NCBI GenBank assembly: GCA_022414725.1
Contig: CM039462.1
Location: 35,316,558 to 35,380,557 of the forward strand
Reading direction: 5' to 3'
DNA length: 64,000 nucleotides
DNA from: Microglena sp. YARC
Lineage: Eukaryota; Chlorophyta; Chlorophyceae; Chlamydomonadales; Chlamydomonadaceae
Under the pieces are notes generated by a model. It was not told the DNA's origin. It saw only the letters and a program-made list of their open reading frames with translations, and did no database searches. This document shows, piece by piece, positions 55,201-61,919 of this stretch. A program made the position numbers and the translations under genes. Numbering within the stretch: position 1 is the stretch's first letter; the number at the start of each line of letters is the position of its first letter.

Positions 55201-57147
55201 ACTCGGATTTACAGGAAATTCGGGTCCAATTGTTTTTTTTATGTTGTTGTGCTGTTTGTAAGGTGCCATATGTAACACGCTATATGAGAGACTAATGCAT
55301 GCCTTTTTAAGCAGTAGTATAATGCGGTTAGAACAGCTAGGAAATCTGAGACGTTGTTTTCAGGAGTTCTAACAACCGTATACCCTTTCAAAGGAAAGGT
55401 CATATTTTATATGCAGATAACATAAAATATATCATGCCTGATTTTAGACAAAATAGGTATACGACGTCCACATAAAATAGTCAAGCATATATTGGGTATA
55501 CAAACTTACCCCTTCTGTCATGGAAGAACAAGCTATTTAGATCAACATAAACAACGTCGTCCACAACGGTCAGGCGTAGGACTACATGTCTGTCTGTATA
55601 TGGCAAACGCAGGGGGTCATCCTCGGGGGAGGAGAAACATGTCGATCTAGGGTGTTCGCGGCAAGGGTCCTTTTCAGCTTCCACCCACATGCATGCAGAG
55701 GAAGATTTATAATTGCAGGGTAGCCAAACAAACTTGAAAAACGAATTCAAGGTTTTAAAAAACGAATTCAAATTTAAAGATAATGCCCTCGATAGAAATC
55801 AAGGTCAATGTCAAGGAGAAGGTAAGAAGTGAAGGTTAAACGCACATCATGGGAACAAGATAAAAAAGCTGAAACAGAATGCATGACTATCTAGCAATTT
55901 CCCGGTTTTCAGAATAGGGGGTGAGCTTAGTACAACTTTGAGGACTTACTTGAAGGGAATGCCCTTTGCCTGCTGTATCATTGCCCTTCTCCTTCGCAAG
56001 AGCCAGGCTTTTTTTTACATGCCTTCTCCTTTCTCTGTGCTCTTCTTCGAGCGTTGTACAAGTCGGCCGTGTAACTTTGGCAGCTGCTCGTTCTTGCTCG
56101 GAATCGAATTTTCTCATCTGTCGCTGTACACCTGACTGAGGAGCGACGTGGGGACGACTCGTGTATCCTGGCTTCTCTTGCAAAACTGAAGAACTTGGCC
56201 CAAGCATCGGATAGGCCCAAGCATCGGATAGGTTTGCTGCAAAGATTCATTGTCGATGAAGGAACAGTCATATCCGGACACACGATTAGATTTCTCGTCG
56301 CAGACGTGTCTACTATCATCAGAGGGGCCTACTGCTTCGTCATCAATCCCCAATGGGCAGCGCATAGTTCGAATTCCATAGACTTGCAGGTAAGTAAAGA
56401 TATAATATAACTAAGCAAGAAACACAAGGATATACAATTGGTAAAATTACGAAATCAGCGTGTTTAAGCACCCTGGAATAGCCTCGTCAGCGTCTACTCG
56501 ACATCCACGTCAGTTAAGTACACGCAGTAAGGATGCCAGGCTAATGTGGGGCAGGCTAAGGTGCCATGGCTAACGCGTGCAAGAGAATAAGGTATTAGTG
56601 TGCGACCGACACAAAGCCTGACATGACAGCTAACTGTCTCATAACTAACTGGCTTCGGTTCGCTCCATTCCATTGCCACCTGTCGTTCTGATAGCCAACA
56701 CACTCCGCCAATTTTCTGCGTCACTTGCGATGCTGCCTAGGACTTATTTCGTGTCTTCATTCCGTCACTACATAGCGACACAGGGGTTTGGCTAAACAAG
56801 TCAGAAATCTTGAACCCCACAGGCATCCTGCTATATGCTCTGTGGGGTTCAGGGGGCAGCGTGTTGCATTGGGGACGCATTGAATCTCAATTTGCGATGC
56901 GTCAAAACACAAGTAAAAAAAGTAAAAAAGTCGGACAAGTACATTTCTTCTTCTTCTCACACCTAACAATCCTTTGCATACAGGCTTGTCTCTGTACAAT
57001 GCCAACAAGAAGTACGGGCTGGTGCCTGTAGTTGGTGAGTCCTATGGCTCCTCTGGAGCAGGCGCAGGAGTCGCCTACTTTGGTGTGGCTGTTGTCAAGA
57101 AGAGCTGGTGTGATGCCATGGACAGCCCCACCTTCAACGACCTCAAG
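43160..57147 (+). CDS. multi-lobed transferrin, partial gene (spliced; five exons recognised)
   Basis: Joining 43160-43252, 45675-45830, 49143-49454, 51294-51465 and 56984-57147 gives about 299 residues with every junction in phase (0,0,0,1). The product runs through the C-terminal half of one transferrin lobe (FFSTVCSPGG, CNGCG, GYAGALRCL, GDVAFVKQST, LLLCPDGGCAPL) and the N-terminal half of the next (VRVCIPAG, YICVAGG, VVGESYG, GVAVVKK, TFNDLK). Transferrins bind Fe3+ with a synergistic anion. In Dunaliella salina a triplicated form is a salt-induced surface iron-uptake protein (family knowledge; this match is inference). Upstream exons should precede the satellite or fall in the gap. The next exon, expected to carry the SCHTG/GR anion site, was not found before 64000. 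The gene body is full of repeats. Confidence 0.82.
43260..43745 (+). repeat. five decayed tandem copies of exon 1 (3' part)
   Basis: GTCCAGTCCAACGGAGAACC and CATATGCAACGGCTGTGGC recur at about 43291, 43377, 43463, 43570 and 43687. Spacing is 86 bp for the first copies, then about 104 and 117. Readings such as SNGEPYDGICNGCGKV are recognisable, but frames shift and no acceptor/donor pair bounds them. Confidence 0.8.
43750..43815. repeat. GTTGCT/GATGAT trinucleotide-like tract
   Basis: TTGTTGTTGCTGCTGCTGCT followed by GATGATGATG. Confidence 0.85.
43817..43945 (-). repeat. family R1, copy 8
   Basis: TCCAGGGGTAGGCCAAATAG to CGTTTTACCAACTAAGGACCC. It pairs in inverted orientation with copy 9, about 60 bp away. 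Confidence 0.75.
44005..44125 (+). repeat. family R1, copy 9
   Basis: From CCGTTTTTCACC, diverged, to GGTTGGGCAAATCC and CCCTGGACTGTAATG with a CAAACATACAAC tail. Confidence 0.7.
44200..44830. repeat. 112-130-bp C-rich tandem repeat
   Basis: CCCCGACTTGCTTGCCGCCA recurs near 44378, 44507, 44619 and 44748 and again at 45269 and 45391. Each copy is followed by AACACTGAGCATCCCC and CCCACCTTCAA. The CCCGACTTGC part equals the intron end before exon 2 (CCCTCGACTTGCAG at 45661-45674), so these are copies of the acceptor-side intron edge. Confidence 0.8.
44957..45225. mobile_element. foldback element F1, near-perfect palindrome
   Basis: Arms of about 134 bp (44957-45090 and 45093-45225) meet at GATGGAAC-TG-GTTCCATC, with few mismatches. 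A direct repeat of about 31 bp (GGTGGAAAACGTGATTTTCC and onward) lies outside it on each side (44851-44881 and 45237-45268), too far from the left arm to be a simple target duplication. The apparent frames within arise from palindromic symmetry. Transposition is inferred. Confidence 0.75.
45475..45660. repeat. poly-C/CCT and (AC)n tract before exon 2
   Basis: C-runs at 45482-45503 and 45551-45580 with an ACACAC/ATACAT stretch between. It forms an extreme pyrimidine tract just upstream of the exon 2 acceptor. Confidence 0.9.
45675..45830 (+). CDS. transferrin exon 2
   Basis: 52 codons, phase 0 at both ends, between GACTTGCAG and GTATGTGC. It contains YEGYAGALRCL and NGDVAFVKQST, the family's GYxGAxxCL...GDVAFVKxxT signature. 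The tyrosine in GYAG corresponds to the second iron-binding Tyr (Y188 of human transferrin) and is kept. Confidence 0.88.
45885..46500 (+). repeat. four decayed tandem copies of exon 2 with splice donors
   Basis: Each copy begins CCGCTGTTCCTG / GGAGGATAATGGCGACGTTG and ends TGGTCCACCCTGAGCCAG, followed by GT (donor positions about 45989, 46163, 46316 and 46495, against 45831 for the real exon). The reading ASDGGSSQAWSTLSQ is retained in part. Copies lack the 5' third of the exon and any acceptor. The second copy has an internal insertion and the fourth carries a TAG. Confidence 0.85.
46555..46655 (-). repeat. family R1, copy 10
   Basis: CAGTCCAGGGGTAGCCAAAT to AATGATACCCAACC, diverged at its distal part. 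Confidence 0.6.
46660..47640. other. intron sequence, no gene seen
   Basis: Short GGTATTCCGG/GGTATACCGG-type repeats at 46680-46855, then unique-looking sequence. Weak plus-strand frames (for example 47282-47623) have no recognisable motif. Confidence 0.4.
47640..48005. repeat. about 82-bp tandem repeat, 4-5 copies
   Basis: CAGGAAGTGGGACCCCGTAC and CCCAGGCCTGGCCAGTTT recur near 47647, 47728, 47810, 47891 and 47973, very similar to each other, so recently expanded. Confidence 0.9.
48076..48246 (-). mobile_element. R2 SINE with tRNA-like head
   Basis: On the minus strand a TGGTCTAATAGTAGACCA A-box/D-arm-like motif (48217-48234) and a GGGTTCGACTCCC B-box with a 5-bp T-arm stem (48180-48196) are present. 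The acceptor stem does not pair, so it is not a functional tRNA. The body and tail (CTTAACACCACGCCCCACCA) match the copies at 50600 and 63725. Confidence 0.75.
48296..48607 (-). pseudogene. inverted copy of transferrin exon 5 with its donor and tail repeats
   Basis: On the minus strand an ACATGCAG acceptor is followed by LSLYNANKKYG, then one missing base, then RAVAENYGSSGAGAGVAYFG, VAVVKKSWCESMGNPTFNDL and K, then GTGAGTAACTTGC. It is close to exon 5 (56984-57147) but not identical: RAVAENYG here, VPVVGESYG there. A decayed tail copy lies further along (48296-48360). It may be the matching exon of another lobe that was inverted, or a remnant of an antiparallel paralogue. Confidence 0.8.
48360..48415 (+). 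repeat. family R1, copy 11, fragment
   Basis: TCCCTTGGGCCTATTTGGCC through CCCTGGACTGTAACATACAT: the CATA-tail end only. Confidence 0.7.
48765..49105 (+). repeat. three decayed tandem copies of the 5' edge of exon 3
   Basis: (T)AGGATGACATGCTCCTGCTG- and CCTTGAACCAG...CCTGCAACATTGCCAAGGCT-type blocks start at about 48771, 48907 and 49009, against 49143 for the real exon. Unlike the other exons, the copies are upstream and carry the acceptor side. CACACACA tracts separate them. Confidence 0.82.
49143..49454 (+). CDS. transferrin exon 3
   Basis: 104 codons, phase 0 at both ends, between CTATGTAG and GTGGGTTA. It begins DDMLLLCPDGGCAPLNQYDT, matching the family's DYELLCxDGxxxPVxxY. It continues CNIAKAAARAFVAR, aligned to CHLAxxPxHxVVxR, and ends SYFGASAVAAFERVRSLE, the lobe's terminal helix. 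The position of the iron-binding His (H249 of human) is Arg here; a decayed upstream copy also has the Arg codon CGC. Confidence 0.87.
49480..49535. repeat. AAATGG-type short repeat
   Basis: GAAAATGGAAAATGG units directly after the exon 3 donor. Confidence 0.85.
49575..49695 (+). repeat. exon-like repeat R5, copy 1
   Basis: CGAGCAGCCAACTTGCTGGC to TCACTAATTGGTGAACTAGG, reading KFKFKTQWFDDRSLIGE. Its sister is at 50850-50990. No transferrin role is evident because exon 3 and exon 4 already join in phase. Confidence 0.6.
49765..50350. repeat. 13-bp tandem repeat, about 45 units
   Basis: GTGACCCATGGAA with GTGAGCCATGGAA and GTGACCCATGAAA variants and two ATTGTGAAATTGA interruptions. Open minus frames (GHFHGSLPW type) result from the absence of stop triplets in the unit. 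Confidence 0.95.
50365..50600. repeat. R5 end pieces and (ATCACC)n tract
   Basis: CTGTCAAGGTTGCTTT and GGGTTCTATGCC-AAGACCCCTTAAA blocks occur at 50378-50425 and 50549-50596, separated by AGCAGCAGC/ATCACCACC repeats. The same blocks end R5 copy 2 near 50990. Confidence 0.75.
50600..50797 (-). mobile_element. R2 SINE with tRNA-like head, imperfect target-site duplication
   Basis: Minus-strand A-box TGGCTCAATGGCTGAGC (50764-50782) and B-box-like GTTTGAATCCC (50732-50743). Flanks GAAGATCCCTTAA (50583-50595) and GAAGACACCTTAA (50796-50808) agree at 11 of 13 bases and may be an aged target-site duplication. Confidence 0.75.
50850..50992 (+). repeat. exon-like repeat R5, copy 2
   Basis: Reads TEFKCKALWFDDGSLIGEFG and then RQGCLNNGFYAEDPF before a stop. 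It is better preserved than copy 1. It could be an exon of an unrelated gene captured in the intron, or an alternative transferrin exon; an AG acceptor candidate exists at 50849-50855. Confidence 0.4.
51294..51465 (+). CDS. transferrin exon 4 (start of next lobe)
   Basis: 57 codons plus one base, between TACCCACAG and GTACGCC. It begins AVRVCIPAGI, the lobe-start VRWCxxS position, then CNNYFN, YAEYICVAGGDDEGCARMV and ends NHADITKVG plus the first base of the next Gly, the region of the family's ADAVTLDGG. The Asp iron ligand of that motif (D63 of human) is Val here; the decayed copies that follow also carry GTC. Confidence 0.87.
51496..51945 (+). repeat. four decayed tandem copies of exon 4 (3' part) with splice donors
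   Basis: Each copy runs from a TGTGTGCCGAGTACAT-like start to AAGTCGGAGGTACGCC-like ends. The exon/donor junctions lie at about 51461 (real), 51580, 51699, 51818 and 51935: a regular 117-119-bp period. The first base pairs of each unit are intron sequence (TGTGTGTTTCTTTTC), so the duplicated unit spans exon end plus intron start. TAG/TGA stops occur in the copies. Confidence 0.9.
52245..52405 (+). repeat. family R3, copy 4 (exon-like)
   Basis: CTTCTAGGCAGCTTCCCTGA to CTGCCTAGAAGCTGCGAG with the R3 interior. It has an open frame (FPDWLFGQIWHNPKLDAVII) preceded by TTCTTCTAG and could pass for an exon. The R3 match and the direct in-phase join of exons 4 and 5 argue that it is a repeat. Confidence 0.7.
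52558..55310. mobile_element. giant foldback element F2, 2.75-kb imperfect palindrome
   Basis: The ends are TTTAAAAGGCATGCATTAG (left) and CTAATGCATGCCTTTTTAA (right). Matching blocks run inward: GGACCCGAATTTCC / GGAAATTCGGGTCC, TTTTTCTAGGTCTGAAAAGC / GCTTTTCAGACCCAAGAAAA, the R3-like CGAGCACTAGCTTCGAGG / CTTGAAGCCGGTGCTCG, and ATGCTCGTCCTCCAATTT / AAATTGGAGGACGAGCAT. The centre at about 53950-54010 is AATATCATAAGACT / AGTCTTATGATATT. The arms are about 1.3 kb and clearly diverged, so this is not an assembly fold-over. No transposase is seen. It fills half of the exon 4-5 intron. Confidence 0.85.
55311..55480. other. intron sequence, nothing seen
   Basis: AT-rich, with CATAAAATAT-type short repeats. 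Confidence 0.4.
55481..55771 (-). CDS. minus-strand open frame, unknown
   Basis: Non-repetitive 96-codon frame. The distal part reads WVEAEKDPCREHPRSTCF and VVLRLTVVDDVVYVDLNSLF, with protein-like composition; the first 12 codons are a duplicated AATTCG-TTTTT stretch. It may be an exon or a retroelement fragment nested antisense in the transferrin intron. No family recognised. Confidence 0.3.
   Translation of the reverse strand: MNSFFKTLNSFFKFVWLPCNYKSSSACMWVEAEKDPCREHPRSTCFSSPEDDPLRLPYTDRHVVLRLTVVDDVVYVDLNSLFFHDRRGKFVYPIYA
55978..56375. other. unresolved coding-like region, both strands open
   Basis: Plus strand: FIVDEGTVISGHTIRFLVAD and onward to a CTTGCAG-GTAAGTA donor-like end at 56390. 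Minus strand: MIVDTSATRNLIVCPDM, which resembles the D[ST]GAT active-site turn of retroviral-type aspartic proteases but has Ser for Gly. GCCCAAGCATCGGATAGG is duplicated at 56198-56231. Neither strand can be chosen. Confidence 0.25.
56410..56980. other. intron sequence, no gene supported
   Basis: Unique-looking. It ends in the pyrimidine-rich TTTCTTCTTCTTCTCACACC stretch before the exon 5 acceptor; the same stretch is recognisable before the inverted exon copy at 48607. Confidence 0.45.
56984..57147 (+). CDS. transferrin exon 5
   Basis: Begins phase 1 after TTGCATACAG and ends phase 0 before GTCAGTAA. It reads GLSLYNANKKYGLVPVVGES, then YGSSGAGAGVAYFGVAVVKK and SWCDAMDSPTFNDLK, matching the family's DxGLVYxAxxxxxLxPVxxExYG...YYAVAVVKK...LxxLK. 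The Tyr of AYFG aligns with the iron-binding Y95 of human transferrin and is kept. The following exon should start GKKSCHTG-like; none was found downstream. Confidence 0.88.
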
Positions 57148-57172
57148 GTCAGTAACTTGCATATCAAAAGGT

Positions 57173-57245
57173 AACGCCTGGAGGGGCGTGGTGTTAAGGG
57201 GACCCTCCTGTACGCCACATCTGGGGAAAGTCACGATGGCATGGC
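57173..57245. repeat. R2 fragment
   Basis: CGCCTGGAGGGGCGTGGTGT to GGGGAAAGTCACGATGGC, inserted just behind the exon 5 donor. Confidence 0.65.
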
Positions 57246-57394
57246 ATAGGTGTAACTTGCATCAAGCAATTATTAAAACATGCGATGAGAATCGCAAAGT
57301 AGCGGATGTTATAAAGAAGAGATGGTGTTGGTGCGATGGACCACCCCACCTTCAACGATCTCAAAGTGAGTAACTCGCATTAAGCAATTATCGT

Positions 57395-57440
57395 ATGTAT
57401 GTTACAGTCCAGGGGTAGGCCAAAGAGGCTAAAGGGGCAT
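57395..57440 (-). repeat. family R1, copy 12, fragment
   Basis: GTATGTTACAGTCCAGGGGT through GGCTAAAGGGG. Similar fragments in the other sense are at 58763-58808 and 58963-59020, with (CATA)n tails. Confidence 0.7.
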
Positions 57441-57721
57441 TATTAATACATGCGATGAGAATCGCCAAGTAGTGGCTGTTGTCAAGAATAACTAGTGTGG
57501 TGCGATGGACTGTCCAACCCTTCAAAACCTCGAGGTGAGTAACTTGTATTAAGCAATTACTTCAATTTAACAATCTCAAGGTGAGTAACTCGCATTAAGC
57601 AATTATTAAAATATGTGAAGAGAATAGCAAAGTAGCGGCTGTTGTCAAGAAGAGCTGGTGTAATGTGATGGGCAACTCCACCTTGAACGACTTCAAGGTG
57701 AGTAACACGCATTATAGCAGT

Positions 57722-58727
57722 TTTCAATTATGATGTCCCACCCCCCGAGGACAGCTATGTAGCTGTGTAGATGTGTAGCTATGTGGCTCCAGAAAAAAAA
57801 GGAAAAACCGGCCAAAAATCCTCGTAGCAGGTTCACTTTCCTTTCTGCGTTTTTCTCCCTGTGTCTTCTCTGATGTCTGCTTAACCTCTGTTGTGCGGTC
57901 ACCTAGGCCGCGCAATTGCACAGCCAAAATAATACGTGCTGTAGATCTTTCTGGAGCCAGGACCCCTGCATCTGGCTCCCATGCCTAGACTTCTTCCTCG
58001 GCTCATGGCGCTAGAGTCCCAACCACAGCGAGCATACGTGCAACAGTCGCAGATGGCTCGGATAGTTCAGGCCCTGATAATTTTGGGGGCCGGATTGCAG
58101 TTTTCGACAACATAACTGCGAAAGCAAACCTGAATGACGCTGATCTTGGATACCGGCATTTGAGTTACCAAATATCTCATGAGAGACTATGCTCGCTCTT
58201 TGCTCCCGCGATGGAGTGTGACTCTTGAGTGTAACCTGAATGACGCTGATCTTGGATACCGGCATCTTGAGAGACTATGCTCGCTCTTTGCTCTCGCGAT
58301 GGAGTGTGACTCTTGAGTGTAACCTGAATGGCTAGCGGTTTAAACAAAACTCCTGACCAGGCTTCTTCCATGGCTCATGGCACTAGAGTCCAGAACACTG
58401 CGAACAACGCTGTTCGCTGTGTTTTTGACTCTAGCGCCATGAGCCGTAGAAGAAGCCTGGGCATGGGAGCAAGATGCAGGGGTCTTGGCTTCAGCTAGAT
58501 CTATAGTCCGTTCTATTTTGGCTGTGCGATTGCGTGGCCCAGGTTTAATAATAATACTGCTCAATGGAGGTGAAGAAGACATCAAAGAAGACACTAGGAG
58601 ACAAACGCTAACACAAAAGTGAACCAACTCCGAGGAGGTTTGGCCGTTTTTAACCGTTTTTTGCCGGAGCTACACAGCTATACACCTGCATAGCTGTCAT
58701 GGGGGCTAGGACATCATAATTGAAAAC
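57722..58727. mobile_element. foldback element F3, about 1.0 kb
   Basis: Arms of about 310 bp: TTCAATTATGATGTCCCACC at the left and GGACATCATAATTGAA at the right, with GACTCTAGCGCCATGAGCC / GGCTCATGGCGCTAGAGTC near the inner ends. The middle (58035-58409) has three AACCTGAATG-ACGCTGATCTTGG direct repeats and a third arm copy. It sits inside the exon 5 tail array. Confidence 0.8.
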
Positions 58728-59607
58728 CGCAATATGCATCTGGCATTAATTAACTCGCATTAAGCCTATTTTGCCTACCCATAGACATAAGCATACATAC
58801 ATACATACAAATCACAAAGCAATTTGTCAAAAGTGCGATGAGAATTGCCTAGTTGCGGCTGTTGTCAAGAAGAGATGGTGTGTTGCAATGATAAATCCCA
58901 CCTTTAACAACCACAAGGTGAGTAACTTGCATTAAGCATCTTGCTTTAAGTAAATCGCATTAAGCCTGTAAGCCTAATTGGCCCACCTCTGGACTGTAAC
59001 ATACATACATACATACATACAACTCGCATGAAGCAATTATTAAAACATGCGAAGAGAATCGCCAACTAGTGGCTGTTGTAAAGAACAGCTAGTGTGGTGC
59101 GATGGACAACCCCACCTTCAGCAACCTCAAGGTGAATAACTTATACTACGCAATTAGCAAAATACGCAATGAGAATCGCTAAGTAGTGGTTGTTGTCAAG
59201 AATAGCTGGTGTAGTGCGATGAACAATCCCACCTTCAACGACCTCAAGGTGAGTAACTCGCATTAAGCTATTGTTAAAACATGCAAAGAGAATCGCAAAG
59301 TAGCGGCTGTTGTCAAGAAACGTTGGTGTGATGCGATGGACAATCCCACCTTTAACGACCTCATGGTGAATAACTCGCATTAAGCAATTAGCAAAACATG
59401 TGAAGAGAATCGCAAAGTAGCGGCTGTTGTCAAGATGAGCTGGTGTGGTGTGATGGACAACCCCACCGTCAACCAACTCATTGTGAGTAATTCGCATTAA
59501 GCAACAAGCAAAATATGCGATGAGAATCGCCAAGTAGTGGCTGTTGTCAAGAAGAGCTAGTGTGGTGCGATGTATAATTCCACCTTCAACGACCTTAAGG
59601 TGAGTAA

Positions 59608-59968
59608 CTTTTTCATTTATGATGTCCCACCCCCAGAGGACAGCTTTGTAGCTTTGTATTTGTGTAGCTCCGTCAAGAACGGTAAAAAAACGGCCAAAAC
59701 TCCTCGGAGTAGGTTCACATTCGTTTGAGCGCTTTTCTCCTTGTGTCTTCTCAGATGTCTTCTACACCTCCGTTGTGCAGTAAGTTGGGTCATGCAATCG
59801 CACACCCAAAATAATACTGGCCTTAGATCTCGCAGGAGCCAAGACTTCTGCATCTGGCTCTCATGCCCAGGCTTCTTCCTCGGCTAATGGTGCTAGAGTC
59901 CAAAACACAGAAAATTAACTTGTAGCTATTGCAGGAGATGGCTCGGAAAGTTCGTGGCCCGATGATTT
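59608..59968. repeat. solo arm of foldback element F3
   Basis: TTTATGATGTCCCACCCCC to GATGGCTCGG-AAAGTTC...GATGATTTTGG aligns with the left arm at 57725-58090, without a partner arm. It abuts F4. Confidence 0.75.
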
Positions 59969-59972
59969 TGGA

Positions 59973-60611
59973 CAATTTATGCTGTGTGAGGAGGGTTTGT
60001 AGCATGCTGGGTTGGCAACGATGATGGGAACAAATTGCTCAATCAAATTATGTTTCCCGGCATCAGTTACCCAGAAACAGAAACAGGCTGCAAGTGCACA
60101 CCACTTGTATGCCATGCAGTTGCACTTCATAGATGAACCCACCCTCACTGTGGGCTGGTTTACTGCCCTGGGCAGATCAGCAGCTATTGCATCGGCACCA
60201 CCTAGGCTGCTTGCCTCGGGCAGAGCAGCAGCTCTAGCCGCAAACGCACCATGAGGACCAGGTGAACCATAAGGCTTTGGACGTGCGTTAAGTACGTTTA
60301 GAGCCCTATGGTTCACCTGGTCCTCATGGTGCAAATGGAGCTAGAGATGCTGCTCTGCCCGAGCAAGGCAAGCAGCCTAGCTGGCGCCGATGCAATAGCT
60401 ACTGCTATGCCCAGGGCAGTAAACCAGCCTACAGTGAGCATGGGTTCATCTATTAAGTGCAACTGCAGGACAAACAAGTGGTGTGCCCTTGTAGCCTGTT
60501 TCTGTTTCTTGGGTAACTGATGCGGGGAAATATGTTTTGATGGAGCAATTCGTTCCTATCAGCGTTGTTAACCCAGTATGCTACAAACCCTCCTCACATA
60601 GCATAAATTGT
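59973..60611. mobile_element. foldback element F4, 300-bp arms
   Basis: Arms 59973-60271 and 60307-60611, loop about 35 bases (centre near 60290). Outer ends are ACAATTTATGCTGTGTGAGG and CCTCACATAGCATAAATTGT; inner ends GGTCCTCATGGTGC-type. Arm identity is high, with scattered substitutions and small indels. Confidence 0.85.
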
Positions 60612-61890
60612 GACCTGGAAGCCAGCACTAAACTAACCCTAATGGTGATGATGATACCATACCTATGATAAGTGCAACATCCCCGTCTATGGTCTTCTTC
60701 TTAGTATTCATACCCCTTCTCTTGGGCTAAATGTTTTTGCTTCCTCCTTGCCCCTATGGTTAGTTTGTCTCTTGTTCCGGTCCTCCTTTGCCCCGTTACT
60801 TGCCCAGGTGGTGTCCGTCCCCTATGAAATAATTGAATAAACATTTATATATATATATACATATATGTATATATATATATTAATAAGGCCGACGCCATGC
60901 CTATATAAAGACATACAACCTCGATTCCAAGGCCATGCCGATGATGTGGTTATAATATTTTGCCCCCCTCTTGCTTAAACATGCTTAAATTTAAGTTTAC
61001 ATTAAATTACAATACACCTTTTTGTGCTTGGAGATGCCACTCACTTTCTTTTAGGTGAGCAATATAACCTTTCATCCTATCATTTATTTACACCTTTCCA
61101 TTTACCAATTCATTGCAAGCTACCTTCATGCATTCATAACTGTTTTTAACTGTCTGATTTCTAGCTTGTTTAGTTGTTGTGCATGCTTGATATGAATGGA
61201 ATTTCATCGCGGGAGTTGGGTATCCTGACACCCACCAGTGGCACAAAGGATGTAGTTAAAATGGTGTTGCCAATCAGCTAAAAGCCTGGCCAGTTTATTG
61301 GCATAGCCCCCCCCCCCCCCCCCACACACACACACCCAACCCCACCCCACCCAACAAGGTTGCCCATTTGAGCGTTTGACCGTCTGACCAGCCAACCAAC
61401 TGTCGGAAATTTGAAACTTGTTAATTTTGTTCAAAAAATTATCAAGTTCTTTTGGGGTCTAGATGTAGCGACATATAAAAAAATGCTCGTCTATATGCTT
61501 TGCATATAAATAGTTTTATGCAATATTATAATATAATTGGCGTAACTAAAAGACACCCATAGTTACAAAACCATATAAAAAGACGCCCAAAGTTACAAGT
61601 TTATAACACTACTTATACTACCTGCGGGTGTGGATACAGCTGTAGTGCCTTTTCCTAGAGCACCTTCAATATTGTTTATAAAAGCATATTAGTTCAATTG
61701 ATCATATCAAAATAAAAGCAAGGGATGTCAAATTCGACAATTTATTAATAAGCATGTGTACAACTCAGGATTCTCGATTCTCAGGCCTAAATGTCGGAAT
61801 TCTCAGGATAAATTCGTAAGTTCGAGGTACTAACTGTGAACTACAAAGGGTTTTGAAAACCCAAATCCGCTGAATGGCTTTAAGGAATTA
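60612..61890. other. no gene seen; TA and C/AC simple repeats
   Basis: A TATATA palindromic microsatellite at 60848-60882 and a C-run plus ACACAC at 61308-61336. The rest is AT-rich and without supported frames. GACGCCCAAAGTTACAA is nearly duplicated at about 61550 and 61582. Confidence 0.5.
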
Positions 61891-61919
61891 TTAAAAAAGT
61901 AAAATTACTACTGAAGCAT

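Larger units (their letters stand above)
57250..59605 (+). repeat. about ten decayed copies of the exon 5 3' end with splice donors
   Basis: Units start GCGATGAGAATCGC-AAGTAGCGG, continue CTGTTGTCAAGAAGAGCTGG and GATGGACAACCCCACCTTCA, and end CGACCTCAAGGTGAGTAACTCG. Junctions lie near 57366, 57537, 57582, 57699, 58919, 59134, 59249, 59369, 59488 and 59602; the last block has a period of about 115 bp. F3 (57722-58727) and R1 fragments interrupt the array. Only the last 20 or so codons of the exon are present in each. Confidence 0.9.

Noticed and set aside
52558..55310. Palindrome as an assembly fold-over artefact
   Set aside because: The two arms differ by many substitutions and indels, unlike a duplicated read; it is an old natural inverted repeat.
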